A DNA stretch of 64,000 nt from Williamsia deligens (GTDB lineage Bacteria; Actinomycetota; Actinomycetes; Mycobacteriales; Mycobacteriaceae): contig NZ_JAMTCI010000002.1 in the NCBI RefSeq assembly GCF_024171765.1, forward strand, positions 124,001-188,000, given 5' to 3'. The notes under the pieces were generated by a model that ran no database searches, had not been told where the DNA came from, and saw only the letters and a list, made by a program, of their open reading frames with translations. This document shows, piece after piece, positions 35,151-45,310 of this stretch. The translations under genes and the position numbers were made by a program. Positions within the stretch are counted from its first letter, which is position 1. The number at the start of each line of letters is the position of its first letter.

Positions 35151-35698
35151 CCGTCACGCTCACCGCGCTGGTGATCTGCGCTCTCGTCACCACGGTCTCG
35201 ACGGCGGTCCGGAACCGCGGCGGACGCGCCGCAGCGGTGGTCGTCGCCACGGTGACGCTGGCGACCGCCGCCATCGCTGCGGCCATCGCCTCCCCCGCCC
35301 ACGGTTCCGTCCGCGACATCGTCGTCACGCTGGTCGTCGTCATCGGCGCATTCGGTGGTGCGACGCTCGTCCCCGTCGTCTTCGACCTGGTCGAGGTCGA
35401 CAGCCGCGATCGCACGGCGCCGCCGGCAGCCGGCGACGACGCGCCGGACACGACCGACCCTGCACACACGCCGCTGCGGGGCGGCCGGGTGATCGGCGTG
35501 ATGGAACGCCTGGCGGTCGTCGGCGCCCTCATCGCCGGCTGGCCCGAGGGGATCGCGGTGGTGCTCGCCGTCAAAGGCCTCGCGCGCTACCCCGAGATCC
35601 GTGACCAGCACGCCGGCGAGCAGTTCATCATCGGCACGTTCGCGTCGGTTCTCTGGGCTGTCGCCGCGGCGGGGGTGGCCCGCCTGGCCCTCACCTGA
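35147..35698 (+). CDS. Membrane protein partner of the SatD-like regulator
   Basis: 183 residues with about four hydrophobic segments (near 3-20, 30-48, 54-72 and 160-180) and a hydrophilic Asp/Pro/Thr-rich loop near 80-115. The C-terminal part (Lys-Gly-Leu-Ala-Arg-Tyr-Pro-Glu-Ile, then Glu-Gln-Phe-Ile-Ile-Gly-Thr) resembles the end of DUF3307-type membrane proteins that often sit beside SatD genes. Function unknown. Starts on the ATGA overlap with the regulator. Confidence 0.78.
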   Translation: MTVTLTALVICALVTTVSTAVRNRGGRAAAVVVATVTLATAAIAAAIASPAHGSVRDIVVTLVVVIGAFGGATLVPVVFDLVEVDSRDRTAPPAAGDDAPDTTDPAHTPLRGGRVIGVMERLAVVGALIAGWPEGIAVVLAVKGLARYPEIRDQHAGEQFIIGTFASVLWAVAAAGVARLALT

Positions 35699-35707
35699 GG
35701 CGGGACC

Positions 35708-36925
35708 TCACGGCGTCGGGGTGTCGCCCGCCGACGCGTCGTCGGCGGGTGGGTCGTCGCTGCTCGTCGACGGTGCCACCGGCGTCTTCCGGCTCTCGAG
35801 GCCCGGCGAGGCGGCACGTGCCTCCATCTCCGGTGCGACCGGCTTGCGGGCGACCGCTCCCGCCTCCGCGACGGCCTGAGCCACCTTCGGATCCGGCGCG
35901 AGATCGAACCAGTCGTCGACCTCGGAGTCGTCGCTCTGCGGCGACGCCGCGTCGTCGGACGGCTCGTACCGGAAGATGCCGTCGTCACCCTGGTTCGCGA
36001 ACGACCGCGCGAAACCCTGCAGCGCGGAACCGAAGTCCGACGGGACCACCCAGACCGAGTTGCCCTCGCCCGCCGCCATCTCGGGGAGCTTCTGCAGGTA
36101 CTGGTAGGCCAGCAACTCCGGGGTGGGCTTGGCCGCCTTGATCGCGGCGAACACCTTCTCGATCGACTTGGCCTCGCCCTGGGCGTTCAGGTACTGGGCG
36201 GCACGTTCACCCTGCGCACTGAGGATCCGCGACTGGCGATCGGCCTCGGCGGCCAGGATGGCCGCCTGCTTCGCGCCCTCGGCGGAGAGGATCTGGCTCT
36301 GCTTGTTGCCCTCTGCCGTCTTGATCGACGACTCCCGCTGGCCCTCGGCGGTCAGGATCATCGCCCGCTTCTCGCGGTCGGCCTTCATCTGCTTCTCCAT
36401 CGACTCCTGGATCGACGGCGGCGGCATGATGCTCTTGAGCTCCACACGTGCGACCCGCAGACCCCACCGACCGGTGGCCTCGTCGAGCACACCTCGTAGC
36501 TGGGCGTTGATGGAGTCGCGTGAGGTCAACGTCTCCTCCAGGGTCATACCGCCGACCACGTTGCGCAGGGTCGTGGTCGCGAGCTGCTCGACACCGATGA
36601 TGTAGTCGTTGATCTCGTACACCGCGGACTGCGGGACCGTCACCTGGAAGTAGACGACGGTGTCGATGGACAACGTCAGGTTGTCCTCGGTGATCACCGG
36701 CTGCGGCGGGAACGAGACCACCTGCTCGCGCAGATCCACCCGGGCGCGGATCCGGTCCACGAACGGCACCAGCAGCGTCAACTGGCCCGACACCGTCTTG
36801 GTGTACCGGCCCAGTCGTTCGATGACCGCGGCTTCGGCCTGCGGGATCAACGCCACCGACCGGAACAGGATCACGAACGCCAGAACCACCAGCACCGCGA
36901 CGACGACGATCACTCCGACTTCCAT
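35708..36925 (-). CDS. SPFH domain (stomatin/prohibitin, QmcA-like) membrane protein
   Basis: 405 residues. One N-terminal membrane anchor (about 3-25), then the SPFH/band-7 domain (about 28-190), a long Ala/Glu/Gln coiled coil (about 190-270) with Ala-Glu-Gly repeats, and an acidic, Ser/Pro-rich tail. These proteins form large ring assemblies in membrane microdomains. It pairs with the NfeD gene just upstream (58-base gap), the classical stomatin-NfeD operon. The disordered C-terminal tail of about 90 residues is longer than in enterobacterial QmcA. Confidence 0.92.
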   Translation of the reverse strand: MEVGVIVVVAVLVVLAFVILFRSVALIPQAEAAVIERLGRYTKTVSGQLTLLVPFVDRIRARVDLREQVVSFPPQPVITEDNLTLSIDTVVYFQVTVPQSAVYEINDYIIGVEQLATTTLRNVVGGMTLEETLTSRDSINAQLRGVLDEATGRWGLRVARVELKSIMPPPSIQESMEKQMKADREKRAMILTAEGQRESSIKTAEGNKQSQILSAEGAKQAAILAAEADRQSRILSAQGERAAQYLNAQGEAKSIEKVFAAIKAAKPTPELLAYQYLQKLPEMAAGEGNSVWVVPSDFGSALQGFARSFANQGDDGIFRYEPSDDAASPQSDDSEVDDWFDLAPDPKVAQAVAEAGAVARKPVAPEMEARAASPGLESRKTPVAPSTSSDDPPADDASAGDTPTP

Positions 36926-36983
36926 GGCACGCTCCCAATCTGTTGTGGCCCCATCGTGGTTCGGCTGGGACCGGGCCGGACTC

Positions 36984-37412
36984 TCAGGACTTCCAGACCA
37001 CCGCGGTGGCGCCGTCGATCTCCATCACCATCACGTCCTCGCCCTCGGCGAACACGTCGCCCGCATGCAACGGACGCGCCGACCAGATGCCGCCGGCAAG
37101 ACGCACCTGGCCACCGTGCGCGTCGACGACGGAGGTGACGACAGCCGTCTTCCCCTGCAGCGCTTCGGCATTCGTGGCCAGCATCGGACGACGCAGGAGA
37201 TGGCGGCGGGCGACGGGACGCACGGTGGCCAACAACAGGACGCTGACCGCCGCGAACACCACACCGTCGACGACGACGGGCAGCTCGAGGAAAGCGGTGG
37301 TGCCCGACGCGGCGATCGCCCCACCCGCGAGCATCAGCAGCACGAGCTCGCCGCTGAGGGCCTCGGCACCGACCAGGACCAACGCCGCGATCAACCAGAT
37401 GATCGCAGCCAT
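36984..37412 (-). CDS. NfeD family protein
   Basis: 142 residues: two or three membrane segments in the first 65 residues, then a C-terminal OB-fold domain (Gly-Lys-Thr-Ala-Val-Val...Gly-Gln-Val-Arg-Leu-Ala-Gly, then Trp-Ser-Ala-Arg and Gly-Asp-Val). It is the short, protease-less NfeD type. Partner of the SPFH protein, likely tethering it in membrane domains. Confidence 0.92.
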   Translation of the reverse strand: MAAIIWLIAALVLVGAEALSGELVLLMLAGGAIAASGTTAFLELPVVVDGVVFAAVSVLLLATVRPVARRHLLRRPMLATNAEALQGKTAVVTSVVDAHGGQVRLAGGIWSARPLHAGDVFAEGEDVMVMEIDGATAVVWKS

Positions 37413-37502
37413 GCCTCCATGGTGCCAGAGACCAGACGCGTGTCCAGATCACGCACGCGCGGCCGAAAACGCCCCCGGGGTCCCACCCGTCGCCGCTGCG
37501 GT

Positions 37503-38339
37503 CTAGCTGTCGCCGCTCGCGGCGGTCACGAAGTCGATCAACTCCTCGACACTGCGCACCAACTCCACCCGGACGTCGCGGTAGTCGCTCACCGCCCGGT
37601 TCACCCGACGCCACCCCTCGGTCGGTGTGCCCCAGCCCAACCGGTGACACACACCGGCCTTCCACTCCTCCGACCGCGGCACGCGCGGCCACTCGGCGAT
37701 GCCGAGCACCTCGGGCTTCACGGCCTCCCAGATGTCGATGAACGGGTGGCCACAGACCAACACGTCGGGACCGACCTCCTGGGTCAACCGGCTCTCCTTG
37801 CTGCCCGACACCAGGTGGTCGACCAGCACACCCGCGCGTCGCGACGGACCCGGCGCGAAGTCCGCGAGTACCTCGTCGAGGTTGTCGAGGCCGGCGAGAC
37901 CCTCCACGACGACCCCTTCGGCACGAAGGTCGTCACCCCAGATGCGTTCGACGAGCGCCGCGTCGTGCACCCCCTCGACGAAGATGCGGCTGGCCCGTGC
38001 GACCCGCGCCCGCCGCGACGCGGGGGCCACCGACCCCGACGCCGTCCGTGCCGGGGCCGCCGTCCGTGCCACCGGGCGACGCAACGTCACCGGGGCGCCG
38101 TCGACGAGGAACGCCGCGGGACGCATCGCGAACACGCGCGTGGCGCCGCGCCGGTCCTCCAGACGCACGTACTCGCCGTCGTAGCCGCGTTCGAACCCCA
38201 CCACGGCCCCGCAGAAACCGGTGCCGGCGTCCTCGACCACCAGGTCACGCTCGGCGTCGATCTCCGGGACCACGGGTGCGGACCGCCGCCGTCGTGCGGC
38301 GGCGTCGAGGACATCGAATCCATAGCGGTCGGGTGACAT
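37503..38339 (-). CDS. DUF3097 family protein
   Basis: 278 residues. Opens with Asp-Arg-Tyr-Gly-Phe-Asp-Val-Leu, typical of DUF3097. The central part carries Phe-Val-Glu-Gly-Val-His-Asp-Ala, Val-Leu-Val-Asp-His-Leu-Val and Gly-His-Pro-Phe-Ile-Asp-Ile-Trp; the Glu-Gly and Asp-His motifs recall a TOPRIM fold, suggesting nucleic-acid or nucleotide chemistry (inference). An Arg/Ala/Ser-rich linker lies near 95-115. ATG 38339 is taken as start; a longer frame exists but lacks support. Function unknown. Confidence 0.85.
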   Translation of the reverse strand: MSPDRYGFDVLDAAARRRRSAPVVPEIDAERDLVVEDAGTGFCGAVVGFERGYDGEYVRLEDRRGATRVFAMRPAAFLVDGAPVTLRRPVARTAAPARTASGSVAPASRRARVARASRIFVEGVHDAALVERIWGDDLRAEGVVVEGLAGLDNLDEVLADFAPGPSRRAGVLVDHLVSGSKESRLTQEVGPDVLVCGHPFIDIWEAVKPEVLGIAEWPRVPRSEEWKAGVCHRLGWGTPTEGWRRVNRAVSDYRDVRVELVRSVEELIDFVTAASGDS

Positions 38340-38441
38340 CACCCCGCGACGGTAGGAGACCGCCCGGCGCGTCGGTGGGTGCCACGCCGGGCGATCGCCG
38401 CTGCTCATCCGCGTGCGCGGCGGTGTCCCCGCCGCCGTCGC

Positions 38442-38454
38442 TATCGTGTCCGTG
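38442..38454 (+). promoter_or_regulatory. Leaderless promoter (-10 TATCGT)
   Basis: TATCGT at 38442-38447 ends seven bases before ATG 38455; GTG 38452 is an alternative start. Confidence 0.45.
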
Positions 38455-39279
38455 ATGAGTGAGACGACCGAACACCTGGTGCCGGGGGGCCTGCCCGCCC
38501 TCGCGGCGCTGGCCACCTGGGGTGCCGTGTGGCGCGCCGGACGATGCGCCCCCGACGATGTCGTCGACGCCCTGGTCGACGTCGCACCGGCTCACCGCGT
38601 GGTGGCCGCCGATCCCGACGCCGCCGCCGTCATCGATCTCACCGCCGCCGAGGTCGGTACCGGTGCACTGTTGCGGGCGATCCGACAGGCCGCCCGCATC
38701 CGGCTGCTGCTCCCCTCACCCGGGGACACACTCGGCCTGACCGGCGCAGCGCTCGGGGACGCACTCGACCAGGGTCAGATCCTCGTCCTGTGGCGCTCCG
38801 AGGACTCGGACGAGGCCATCGGGATCTCCGCGCGCACGGTCGCCACGGGGTCCATGTCGTGGACGGTCCGATCACTGGGGTCCGTGATCCGGCTCCCCGA
38901 CAGGGATCTCGGCGAGGCCGAGTTCCTGATGCGCGAGACGATCCGGGACGCCACCGCCGTCCTCGCCCGCCTCGGTGGCGTCGAGTCGGCGGGCACACCC
39001 GTCGACCTGCGAACGCGTCTGGCCGCGCACACGCTGGCCGAGACCGTCGACGTACCACCGCAATCCGGCGACCGCGCGATCCGGGTCGTCGGTCAGACGG
39101 CCCAGATCGCGGCGATCCTGCGCGTCGCCGTGGAACTGCGGCCCCGCACCGGGCTGTCGGCGACGGGCCAGGATCGCGCGGACGCCGCACTCGACGACCT
39201 GGCGCGCTCGGTACGTGCCGCGCGGATGACGGCGTTGAACGCCGTCGTCGCCGAGTCGGACCGCTCCCCGCGCGTCTGA
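38455..39279 (+). CDS. Conserved hypothetical protein beside hemH
   Basis: 274 residues, Ala-rich, predicted soluble. Not recognised as a named family. Residues 1-170 read as an alternating alpha/beta domain with a Leu-Pro-Ser-Pro-Gly-Asp-Thr stretch near 82-88; residues 170-274 are mainly helical and could pack as a bundle. It has no cysteine and no signal peptide. It lies between divergent DUF3097 and convergent hemH, so it is probably a single-gene transcript. The function cannot be inferred from context. Confidence 0.75.
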   Translation: MSETTEHLVPGGLPALAALATWGAVWRAGRCAPDDVVDALVDVAPAHRVVAADPDAAAVIDLTAAEVGTGALLRAIRQAARIRLLLPSPGDTLGLTGAALGDALDQGQILVLWRSEDSDEAIGISARTVATGSMSWTVRSLGSVIRLPDRDLGEAEFLMRETIRDATAVLARLGGVESAGTPVDLRTRLAAHTLAETVDVPPQSGDRAIRVVGQTAQIAAILRVAVELRPRTGLSATGQDRADAALDDLARSVRAARMTALNAVVAESDRSPRV

Positions 39280-39295
39280 CGCACGGGGCGGCCGC

Positions 39296-40375
39296 TCAGG
39301 ACGGGCGTCGCGGACGCACCACAGGACAGCACCCGGGTGCGCACCGTTCGCCGTTGTCCGTGCATCCCAGGCCGCTGCTCTGTGTCGTCGCACCCGCGAG
39401 CTGGTCGCGGATGAGCTCGACGATCATCGCGACGTAGCGCGGGTCGGTGCCCACCGTCGCGGCGCGTGCCATCGGCATGCCGAGTTCGCCGGCCTTCTCG
39501 TCGGCCTCGGTGTCGAGGTCCCAGACCACCTCGAGGTGGTCGGAGACGAACCCGATCGGGGACACCACGGCCGCGGGGACTCCGTCGGTGTGGATCGCCT
39601 CGAGATGGTCGACGATGTCGGGTTCGAGCCACGGCACCTGCGGGGGTCCGGACCGCGACTGCCACACGACGTCGTGTCCGGTGATGCCCGCGGCCTGTGC
39701 CACCGCGGCCGAGGCGGCGGCGACCTGTCGGCTGTAGAGGTGCCCACCCTGTTCCGGCGGACCGGCGACCTCGTCGGCGGCCGTCGGCACGGAGTGCGCC
39801 GTGAACACGACGCGCGCCGAGTCCGCGACGTCCTGCGGCAGCTGGGCGCGAGCCGCGGTGAGCGCGTCGGCGCCGGCCGCGATCATCTCCGGGCGGTCCC
39901 AGTAGTGCGGCAGCTTGCGCAGGGTCATCGGATCGGCGGCGGCAGCGGGACGACGATCGGTGAGAGCGCTCAACCCGCGGGCGATGTCCTCGTGGTACTG
40001 CGCGCACCCCGAGTAACCACCCCACGCCGACGTCGGGAAGACCAGCACCCGGCGGTGTCCCGCGTCGAACATCTCGACGACGGTGTCCTCGACCATCGGA
40101 TGCCAGTTGCGGTTGCCGAAGAAGACCGGGAGGTCGATGTCGTTCTCGCCCAGCGCCGCCCGCAGGCGGTCGATGATGTCGAGGTTGAGCCGGTTGATCG
40201 GTGAGACGCCGCCGAAGTGCATGTAGTGCTCGGCGACCGACTCCAGACGCTCGCGGGGCACCCCCCGACCGCGGGTCACGTTCTCCAGGAACGGCATCAC
40301 GTCGTCGGGGCCGTCGGGACCGCCGAACGACAGCAGCAGGACCGCGTCGTACCCGGAGGTGCTCGGGGTCGTCAT
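39296..40375 (-). CDS. hemH: Ferrochelatase (coproporphyrin ferrochelatase type) HemH
   Basis: Inserts ferrous iron into (copro)porphyrin IX in heme synthesis. 359 residues. Catalytic His in Thr-Ala-His-Ser-Val-Pro-Thr and Glu in the later conserved block are present. The C-terminus has C338, C345, C349 and C350, and a further Cys in Gly-Cys-Ala-Gln-Tyr; actinobacterial ferrochelatases are known to hold a [2Fe-2S] cluster with such cysteines. The start overlaps the inhA stop as ATGA, giving the fabG1-inhA-hemH operon. Confidence 0.95.
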   Translation of the reverse strand: MTTPSTSGYDAVLLLSFGGPDGPDDVMPFLENVTRGRGVPRERLESVAEHYMHFGGVSPINRLNLDIIDRLRAALGENDIDLPVFFGNRNWHPMVEDTVVEMFDAGHRRVLVFPTSAWGGYSGCAQYHEDIARGLSALTDRRPAAAADPMTLRKLPHYWDRPEMIAAGADALTAARAQLPQDVADSARVVFTAHSVPTAADEVAGPPEQGGHLYSRQVAAASAAVAQAAGITGHDVVWQSRSGPPQVPWLEPDIVDHLEAIHTDGVPAAVVSPIGFVSDHLEVVWDLDTEADEKAGELGMPMARAATVGTDPRYVAMIVELIRDQLAGATTQSSGLGCTDNGERCAPGCCPVVRPRRPS

Positions 40376-41208
40376 GACCCGGTGAACCCCTCGGGGAACC
40401 AGGTGTTGTGGCTGGCGCCCCCGTCGACGTAGATGATCGACCCGGTGGTGCCGGGCAGCCAGTCGGACAGCAGTGCGCAGATCGACTTCGCCACGACGGT
40501 GGGGTCGTCGACGTTCCACCCGATCGGCGACGCGCCGTCCCAGTACTCGTTGAGCATGTTGAGCTGCTTGGCGTCGTCCGTCGCCGTGCCCGCGATGGCC
40601 TTGGCGGCGAGCGTCTTGATCGGGCCGGCGGCGACGAGGTTCGACCGGACGCGCTTGGCCTCGCCGACCTCGCGGGCGACGTAACGGTTGACGGCCTCCA
40701 GCGCGGCCTTAGCCACGCCCATCCAGTTGTAGTACGGCATCGCGGTGCGCGGGTCGAAGTCCATGCCGACGATGGACCCGCCCTCGTTCATCACCGGCAG
40801 CACCGCGCGGGCCAGTGACGCATAGCTCCACGCGGAGATCTCGAACGACTTGGCGGCGTCCGGACCGGGGGCGTCGAGGAAGGGCACGGCGTCGGGTCCC
40901 ATCAGGTTCTTGGGCGCCATCGCGATCGAGTGCAGGACACCGTCGACCCCTTCGGGTGCCAGCTCCCGGACCTTGTCGGCGAGTTCGCCGAGGTTCTCCT
41001 CGTTCGTGATGTCCAGACCGATCGCGGGTGGGACCTCCTGCGGGAGACGGCGGGCGATCCGGTCGATGAGGCGCAGACGCTCCGGGATGCCGGTGATGAT
41101 CACCTTCGCCCCCTGCTCCTGGGCGACAGACGCCGCGTGGAACGCGATCGACGAGTCGGTGATGATGCCCGTGATCAGGATCGTCTTGCCCTCGAGCAGT
41201 CCGCTCAC
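40372..41208 (-). CDS. inhA: NADH-dependent enoyl-[ACP] reductase InhA
   Basis: Last step of each FAS-II elongation cycle toward mycolic acids; target of isoniazid and ethionamide in mycobacteria. 278 residues against 269 in M. tuberculosis. NADH-binding Gly-Ile-Ile-Thr-Asp-Ser-Ser-Ile-Ala near 14-22, S94 in Leu-His-Ser-Ile-Ala, and the catalytic Tyr/Lys pair at Y160 and K167 (Y158 and K165 in M. tuberculosis numbering). GTG 41208 has AAGGAG eight bases upstream. It follows fabG1 after 44 bases. Confidence 0.96.
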   Translation of the reverse strand: MSGLLEGKTILITGIITDSSIAFHAASVAQEQGAKVIITGIPERLRLIDRIARRLPQEVPPAIGLDITNEENLGELADKVRELAPEGVDGVLHSIAMAPKNLMGPDAVPFLDAPGPDAAKSFEISAWSYASLARAVLPVMNEGGSIVGMDFDPRTAMPYYNWMGVAKAALEAVNRYVAREVGEAKRVRSNLVAAGPIKTLAAKAIAGTATDDAKQLNMLNEYWDGASPIGWNVDDPTVVAKSICALLSDWLPGTTGSIIYVDGGASHNTWFPEGFTGS

Positions 41209-41252
41209 TGGTGAACTCCTTGCTGGTGGTGGGTGATTCGGGTCGTGCGGTG

Positions 41253-42071
<819 letters not shown>

Positions 42072-43046
42072 TCACGGCAACCGGCGGTTCATCGCGATCG
42101 CCCCGATGGCCGCGACGAGCACCAGGATCGTGCCGGCGATCACCCACGGCCGCGAGTTGTCGCCGCGCTGCGTCTCGTAGCCGATCTGCTGCTGCAACGT
42201 GTCGTACACCCGGGTCAGCTCACCGAGTGTCGACGCCGTGAAGAACTCGCCGCCGGACAGGTTCGCGATCCGTTCCAGCGAGGCGTCGTCGACCGGCACC
42301 GGGATCCGGTCACCCTCGAGATCGACGGTGCCCGTGAGGGTTCCGAAGGAGATGGTGTTGACCGGGATCTTCTCCTCCTTCGCCTTGCGGGCGGCGGTGA
42401 AGGCCCCCCGGGGGTCGTCCGGGTCGTCGGGGACGGTCTCCTTGCCGTCGGACTCGAGGACGATCCGCGCCGGCGGTGCCCCCTTGTCGCCGCCGAGGAC
42501 CGCGTTGAGCGTCTTGATCTGGTCGATGGCGGCGAAGATGCCCTCACCGGTGGCGGTCTTGTCCGCCAGCTGGAGTTTGTCGATCGCCTGCTTGGCCGCG
42601 TCGTGGTCGGGGGTCGGCGAGACCAGCGTCGCCGCGGTCCCTGCGAAGGAGATGAGGCCGAGGTTGATCCCGTCGGTCAGGTCGTCGGCGAACTTCTTCG
42701 CGGCCGTCTGGGCGGCCTGGATGCGGGTCGGCGCGACGTCCGTCGAGTTCATCGACCGCGACACGTCGATGACGAGGATGACGGTGGCCTTGTTGCGCGG
42801 CACCCGGCGGTCGGCCTGAGGGCCCGCGAGCGCGACGGTGAGCAGGATGAGCCCGACGAGCATGAGCGCGATCGGCGCGTGCCGGAACCGGTTGCGTTGC
42901 GGCGGGACTACCGAGTCCAGGAGATCCAGGTTGGCGAAGCGGACCGCACGCGAGTGCCGGCGGCGCTGCATGTAGACGTACCCGGCGCCCAGGCCGGCGA
43001 CCACGAGCAGCAGGAGCAGCCACCAGGGTGTGGCGAGCACGCTCAT
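42072..43046 (-). CDS. VWA domain membrane protein (MoxR-associated)
   Basis: 324 residues. N-terminal membrane segments (about 5-25 and 58-75), a von Willebrand A domain with the metal site Asp-Val-Ser-Arg-Ser near 94-98 and Thr and Asp residues later, and a C-terminal membrane helix (about 298-318). The gene set MoxR AAA+ ATPase, DUF58 and VWA is a chaperone-like system in many bacteria; here it precedes fabG1. The start shares one base with the DUF58 stop (TGATG). Confidence 0.9.
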   Translation of the reverse strand: MSVLATPWWLLLLLVVAGLGAGYVYMQRRRHSRAVRFANLDLLDSVVPPQRNRFRHAPIALMLVGLILLTVALAGPQADRRVPRNKATVILVIDVSRSMNSTDVAPTRIQAAQTAAKKFADDLTDGINLGLISFAGTAATLVSPTPDHDAAKQAIDKLQLADKTATGEGIFAAIDQIKTLNAVLGGDKGAPPARIVLESDGKETVPDDPDDPRGAFTAARKAKEEKIPVNTISFGTLTGTVDLEGDRIPVPVDDASLERIANLSGGEFFTASTLGELTRVYDTLQQQIGYETQRGDNSRPWVIAGTILVLVAAIGAIAMNRRLP

Positions 43047-43996
43047 CAGCGGCCACCCGGCGCCGCACCGGCGTGCAGCCCGCGACGTCGCCGGGCGACG
43101 AAGCGGACGACGTCGGCGATCCAGTCACGGTCGGTGCGCAACGACATCGTCGGAGCCCCGCATGTCCGCAGGATGCGGTGCACGTCGGCCTGATGGGCGG
43201 CGGCCGCGCGGGCGTAGTCCGCGCGAACGGTGGCGGTGATGGTCAGCTCCCGGGTCTGACCGCTCTCCGCGTCGCGGAGGATGATCTCGCCGACGTCGGG
43301 GAGCTCGAGGTCGCGGGGGTCGAGGACCTCCACGCCGAGCACCTCGTGGTGACCGGCCACGGCGCGCAGGGGGCGGTCCCAGTCGATCGGACCGAGGAAG
43401 TCGCTGACCACCACCGCGAGTCCCCGGCGGCGCTGGGGTCGGCGGAGCGCGTCGACGGCGCCGGCGAGATCACCGCGCACGCCTTCGGCGCCCCGTCGGG
43501 CAGTGGCGATCGTCGAGAGCAGGGTCATGGCGTGCGCCCGACCGGACCGGGCCGGGACGCGGGTGATGGTGTCGCCGGTGGCCACGATCGCACCGATCCG
43601 GTTGCCACCGCCGAGGGTGAGGTGGGTGATCGCCGAACACGCCGCGACAGCGAGGTCGCGTTTGGTCCCGCCGGTGGTCCCGAAGTCGAGGCTGGCCGAC
43701 ATGTCGACGACCAACCACGTCTCGAGCTCCCGGTCGGCGACCATCTGCCGGACGTGCGGGTGGGTGGTGCGCGCGGTCACCGACCAGTCCATGCGCCGGA
43801 CGTCGTCGCCGGGCTGGTACATCCGCGCCTCGCCGGGCTCCGACCCGGGGCCCGGGATCAGGCCCAGGTGATCGCCCTGCAGGACGCCGTCGAGCTTGCG
43901 CCGGACCGTGAGCTCGAGCGTCTTCAACGCCGCGGTCAGCGTGGGGTCGTCGAGCGCACCCCCGCCGAACGACGGCAACCGGTCAGCGTCGGCCAT
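43046..43996 (-). CDS. DUF58 domain protein (MoxR-associated)
   Basis: 316 residues. The characteristic Tyr-Gln-Pro-Gly-Asp-Asp-Val-Arg-Arg-Met-Asp-Trp-Ser-Val-Thr-Ala-Arg block is near 68-84, followed by a VWA-like region with Asp-Met-Ser-Ala-Ser near 105-109. No membrane segments. Probably an adaptor for the MoxR ATPase. The ATG at 43996 lies inside the end of the moxR frame (14-base overlap). Confidence 0.9.
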   Translation of the reverse strand: MADADRLPSFGGGALDDPTLTAALKTLELTVRRKLDGVLQGDHLGLIPGPGSEPGEARMYQPGDDVRRMDWSVTARTTHPHVRQMVADRELETWLVVDMSASLDFGTTGGTKRDLAVAACSAITHLTLGGGNRIGAIVATGDTITRVPARSGRAHAMTLLSTIATARRGAEGVRGDLAGAVDALRRPQRRRGLAVVVSDFLGPIDWDRPLRAVAGHHEVLGVEVLDPRDLELPDVGEIILRDAESGQTRELTITATVRADYARAAAAHQADVHRILRTCGAPTMSLRTDRDWIADVVRFVARRRRGLHAGAAPGGR

Positions 43997-45185
43997 CGGC
44001 GACGGCGCCGGGCGCCGGCGGCGGGTTCTGCGGGTACGGGTTCTGCAGACCCTGGTTCGGGACACCGGGGTTCTGCGGACCCTGGTTCTGGGGGCCCGCG
44101 GTCATCGGCTGCTGCTGCGGCGGTACGCCGTTCGGTGCCGGGACGGGGCCGCCGACCGGCTGCGAGGCGACCTGCGGCAGCCCCACGGTCTGCAGGATCC
44201 GCGTGATGACGGTGTCGGCGTCGACCTCGTCGGCCAGGGCGTCGTAGCTGAGCACCAGGCGATGCCGGAGGACGTCGGGGATGATCTCGACGACGTCGGA
44301 CGGGATCACGTAGTCACGGCCGCGGACCAACGCGAGCGCCCGCGCGGCCGCGACGATGCCCAGGGTGGCTCGCGGCGATGCGCCGTAGGCCAGCCACCCG
44401 GCGACGTCGGTGAGCCCGACGGTCTCGGGACGACGGGTCGCGGTGATCACCCGGACGACGTAGTCGACGAGAGCGTGGTGGACGAACACCCGTGACGCCA
44501 GGTCCTGCAGGCGGACGGTGTCCTCGGGGTCGAGCACCTGGTGGGCGACCGGGGGGCGTGTCCCCATCCGGTAGACGATCTCGCGTTCCTCCTCCACCGA
44601 CGGGTAGTCGACGAGGACCTTGAACAGGAAGCGGTCGCGCTGCGCCTCGGGCAGCGGGTAGACGCCCTCGTTCTCGATCGGGTTCTGCGTCGCCATCACC
44701 AGGAACGGGTCGGGCATGGGGAACGTCTCGCCGCCGATGGACAGGTGGCGCTCGGCCATGACCTCCAGCAGCGCCGACTGCACCTTCGCGGGCGCACGGT
44801 TGATCTCGTCGGCCAGGAGGAAGTTGGCGACGACCGGGCCGAGCTCGGTGTCGAAGGTCTCGCGTCCCTGCCGGTAGATCCGGGTGCCGATGAGGTCGGT
44901 GGGGACGAGGTCGGGGGTGAACTGCACGCGCGAGAACGACCCACCGATCACCCGGGCGAACGTCTCGACCGCGAGAGTCTTGGCGACACCGGGCACACCC
45001 TCGAGGAGGATGTGTCCCCGCGCGAGCAGACCGACGAGGATCCGCTCGACGAGGGCGTCCTGCCCGACGATGACCCGCTTCACCTCGAACATCGTCCGCT
45101 CGAGCAGCTTCACGTCGGCCTCGGTCAGAGCGCCCGACCCGTCCTGCTCGGATCGGGTCCCGCCACCGTCGTGCGTCTGCGTCAC
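43983..45185 (-). CDS. MoxR family AAA+ ATPase
   Basis: 400 residues. Walker A Gly-Val-Pro-Gly-Val-Ala-Lys-Thr at 63-70, Walker B Leu-Leu-Ala-Asp-Glu-Ile-Asn-Arg near 124-131, sensor 1 Ala-Thr-Gln-Asn-Pro near 163-167 and Arg finger region. The last 50 residues are a Pro/Gln/Asn/Gly-rich disordered tail with repeated Pro-Gln-Asn units. GTG 45185 is preceded by GGAGGAAG. First gene of moxR-DUF58-VWA. Confidence 0.92.
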   Translation of the reverse strand: MTQTHDGGGTRSEQDGSGALTEADVKLLERTMFEVKRVIVGQDALVERILVGLLARGHILLEGVPGVAKTLAVETFARVIGGSFSRVQFTPDLVPTDLIGTRIYRQGRETFDTELGPVVANFLLADEINRAPAKVQSALLEVMAERHLSIGGETFPMPDPFLVMATQNPIENEGVYPLPEAQRDRFLFKVLVDYPSVEEEREIVYRMGTRPPVAHQVLDPEDTVRLQDLASRVFVHHALVDYVVRVITATRRPETVGLTDVAGWLAYGASPRATLGIVAAARALALVRGRDYVIPSDVVEIIPDVLRHRLVLSYDALADEVDADTVITRILQTVGLPQVASQPVGGPVPAPNGVPPQQQPMTAGPQNQGPQNPGVPNQGLQNPYPQNPPPAPGAVADGRR

Positions 45186-45310
45186 GCGTCTTCCTCCACC
45201 GGTCGTCCGCTCTGGGGTGTGTCGTCCGGCACCCACCGGACGACGGTCGTTCCCGAGGGTAGCGGTCGTGCGGGCTGACGCCGCGACGACGAACGGCCGC
45301 GGCGTGTGGC

